Assembly: GCA_947471985.1 (NCBI GenBank)
Contig: CANIZL010000037.1
Coordinates: forward strand, 1-55,832
Reading direction: 5' to 3'
DNA length: 55,832 nt
Source: Verrucomicrobiota bacterium
GTDB lineage: Bacteria > Verrucomicrobiota > Verrucomicrobiia > Limisphaerales > UBA9464
Of the stretch, positions 54,285 through 55,832 are shown one piece after another; the first letter of the stretch is position 1, and each line of letters begins with the position of its first letter. Made by a program: the position numbers and the translations under genes. The notes under the pieces are model-generated. The model saw only the letters and a list, made by a program, of their open reading frames with translations. It did no database searches and had not been told where the DNA came from.

Positions 54285-55454
54285 ATGAAGCCCCTCCCAA
54301 CCACCCTCCGTGTGGCCATCGCTTGCGGTGGCACCGGTGGACATTTGTACCCCGGAGTGGCCGTCGGCACCGAACTCGTCGCCCGGGGCGTGGACGTCAC
54401 CCTGCTCGTGTCCCCCAAGGACGTCGATCAACAGGCGATCCGCGGCCTGCGCGATGTGCGCATCATCACCTTGCCGGCCGTGGCCCTGCAGGGCGGCAAT
54501 GTCTCGGAGTTTGTCACCTCCAGCTGGCGCGCCCGGGCGACCGCCAAGCGCCTGTTCGCCGCCCACCCACCCCACGCCGTGCTGGCCATGGGGGGATTCA
54601 CCGCGGCCCCGCCCATTCTCGCCGGAAAATCGTTCGGCGCCGTCACGGCCCTGCACGAATCCAACACCGTCCCCGGACGCGCCAATCGCTGGCTGGCCCA
54701 CGTCGTCGATGAATGCTTCGTCGGTTTTCCCGAGGCCGCCCAGCGTCTCTGGCACCCGCACGTCACCCACACCGGCACGCCCGTCCGTGAGAACTTCATG
54801 GGCGAGATCGATCCCGTCGGCGCCCGAACGTTGTTGGGACTGAAACCCCACGCACCCACGCTCGTGATCATGGGCGGCAGCCAGGGCGCCCGCGGCGTCA
54901 ATCAACTCGTCACTGCCGCCCTGCCCACCTTGGTGAAGTCGATGCCCGGACTGCAGTACCTGCACCTGACCGGCGAGGCCGATATCGACACCGTCCGCGC
55001 CGCCTACGCCACCGTGACCGGCGGTCCGGATCGGCCCCACGCCGTAGTGCGACCGTTCCTAAGCGAAATGGAATTTGCCCTCGCCGCCGCGACGCTGGTC
55101 GTCAGCCGCAGCGGCGCTTCGTCGCTGGCCGAGTTTGCCGCCCGCAGCGTGCCCACCGTCCTGATCCCGCTGCCCACGGCCCAGGACAACCACCAATTCC
55201 ACAATGCCGCCGCCCTCGTCCAAACCGGGGCCGCCGAACTGATCGATCAAAAACAGACCACCCCGGCCGAGTTCGCCACCCGGATCCTGCAACTGTTGCA
55301 GGACGACGGCGCCCGTCAGCGCCTCTCCGAGCAGATCGCCCGCTGGCACATCGCCGACGCCCCGACCCGTATCGCCAACCGACTCGCCGCCCTCCTCGCC
55401 CAGCAGCATCCCCAAGCCCCGATCCTGCCTCCGGCCCCGGCCCCCATCCTCTAA
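54285..55454 (+). CDS. murG: UDP-GlcNAc:lipid I N-acetylglucosaminyltransferase MurG
   Basis: ATG at 54285 gives a 389-residue protein; the longer frame upstream overlaps ftsW and is not needed. GT28 motifs: ACGGTGGHLYPGVAVG at the N-terminus, MGGFTAAPPIL, HESNTVPGRANR, GTPVRENF, MGGSQGARGVNQLV, and the C-terminal donor-binding SRSGASSLAEFAA and PLPTAQDNHQFHNA. It makes lipid II on the cytoplasmic face. It lies 7 bases after ftsW and 1 base before murB. Confidence 0.96.
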   Translation: MKPLPTTLRVAIACGGTGGHLYPGVAVGTELVARGVDVTLLVSPKDVDQQAIRGLRDVRIITLPAVALQGGNVSEFVTSSWRARATAKRLFAAHPPHAVLAMGGFTAAPPILAGKSFGAVTALHESNTVPGRANRWLAHVVDECFVGFPEAAQRLWHPHVTHTGTPVRENFMGEIDPVGARTLLGLKPHAPTLVIMGGSQGARGVNQLVTAALPTLVKSMPGLQYLHLTGEADIDTVRAAYATVTGGPDRPHAVVRPFLSEMEFALAAATLVVSRSGASSLAEFAARSVPTVLIPLPTAQDNHQFHNAAALVQTGAAELIDQKQTTPAEFATRILQLLQDDGARQRLSEQIARWHIADAPTRIANRLAALLAQQHPQAPILPPAPAPIL

Positions 55455-55455
55455 G

Positions 55456-55832
55456 GTGCCCACCGCAATCCCCGTCCCCACACTTTTGTTGAATCTCTCC
55501 CTCGTTCCCCTCAGTGACGCGCAGGCCGCCGAGTGCGATCGGGCACAGGACGTCTCCTGGCTGTTCCGCGATCTCAGCCTGCTCCTGCCGTCCCACACCG
55601 TCCTGCGCCGTGATGAGCCGCTCTCCCGCCGCACCACGCTGCGCGTCGGCGGGCCCGCCGAGATCTACGTCGAGCCGCCCAGCGAAACCGCCCTCGCCAC
55701 GGTGCTCGAAATGTGCGCACTCCGGGGGATTCCGCGGATGATCCTCGGCCGGGGATCGAATCTCCTCGTCCGTGATGGCGGTATCCGGGGCGTGGTGATC
55801 TCCCTCGCCGCCCCGGTTTTCGGCAATATCGA
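55456..55832 (+). CDS. murB: UDP-N-acetylenolpyruvoylglucosamine reductase MurB (partial, runs off right edge)
   Basis: A GTG start at 55456, one base after the murG stop, opens a frame of 125 codons to the window edge. After an N-terminal leader of about 48 residues it matches MurB: LSRRTTLRVGGPAEIYVEP (FAD-binding start), then RMILGRGSNLLVRDGGIRGV, the FAD pyrophosphate-binding loop. The leader is longer than usual, so a downstream start is possible. MurB reduces UDP-GlcNAc-enolpyruvate to UDP-MurNAc. murC, usually between murG and murB, is absent. Confidence 0.9.
   Translation, partial: MPTAIPVPTLLLNLSLVPLSDAQAAECDRAQDVSWLFRDLSLLLPSHTVLRRDEPLSRRTTLRVGGPAEIYVEPPSETALATVLEMCALRGIPRMILGRGSNLLVRDGGIRGVVISLAAPVFGNI

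Overview
The window looks like chromosome from a Verrucomicrobiota bacterium, probably near the Limisphaerales/Pedosphaera group. It is GC-rich, carries a complete set of the four prepilin-like proteins known as the Verru_Chthon cassette (families described from this phylum), encodes very large secreted proteins rich in Asn/Thr and Gly repeats, and has a division/cell-wall (dcw) cluster with a non-standard gene content. No rRNA, CRISPR array, phage or insertion sequence was seen. One tRNA-Tyr(GTA) is present.

Layout. Positions 1-7000 (minus strand) hold a BlaI-type repressor, a giant BlaR1-like M56 metalloprotease and a secreted repeat protein. Positions 7161-10548 (minus) hold RecQ and a PfkB-family sugar kinase. 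Positions 10585-34106 (minus) form a pilus/secretion block. In transcription order it reads PilB, PilT, PilB, PilC, a terminator, a BrnT/CopG-type toxin-antitoxin pair, two GspG-like pseudopilins, Verru_Chthon cassette proteins D, B, C and A, and a 2428-residue subtilase. Positions 34243-42130 hold a mixed housekeeping stretch: a DUF1499 protein, XerC, tRNA-Tyr, a UvrD/PcrA-type helicase, an Lhr-like helicase and a Tat-exported sugar isomerase-like protein. Positions 42798 to the right edge (plus strand) are the dcw cluster: mraZ, an unknown gene, rsmH, ftsL, ftsI, a MurE-like gene, murF, mraY, a 343-base gap, a LysM protein, ftsW, murG and the start of murB.

How it works together. The pilus block encodes extension and retraction ATPases, the inner-membrane platform, two major-type pseudopilins and a minor-pseudopilin quartet equivalent to GspH/I/J/K, followed by a huge extracellular protease that could be cargo or a surface partner. 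The dcw genes make lipid I/II and drive septal synthesis.

The most striking observations are in the dcw cluster. The protein in the murE position keeps the Mur-ligase fold but has lost its P-loop lysine and most other catalytic residues. murD is absent from its usual slot, which holds atypical sequence followed by a LysM gene, and murC is not between murG and murB. An uncharacterised 187-residue gene is translationally coupled to mraZ. Also notable are the M56 sensor-like protease with carboxypeptidase-regulatory-like domains in place of a penicillin-binding sensor, a compound palindrome in front of its repressor gene, and the 1533-residue GspK-like cassette protein A.
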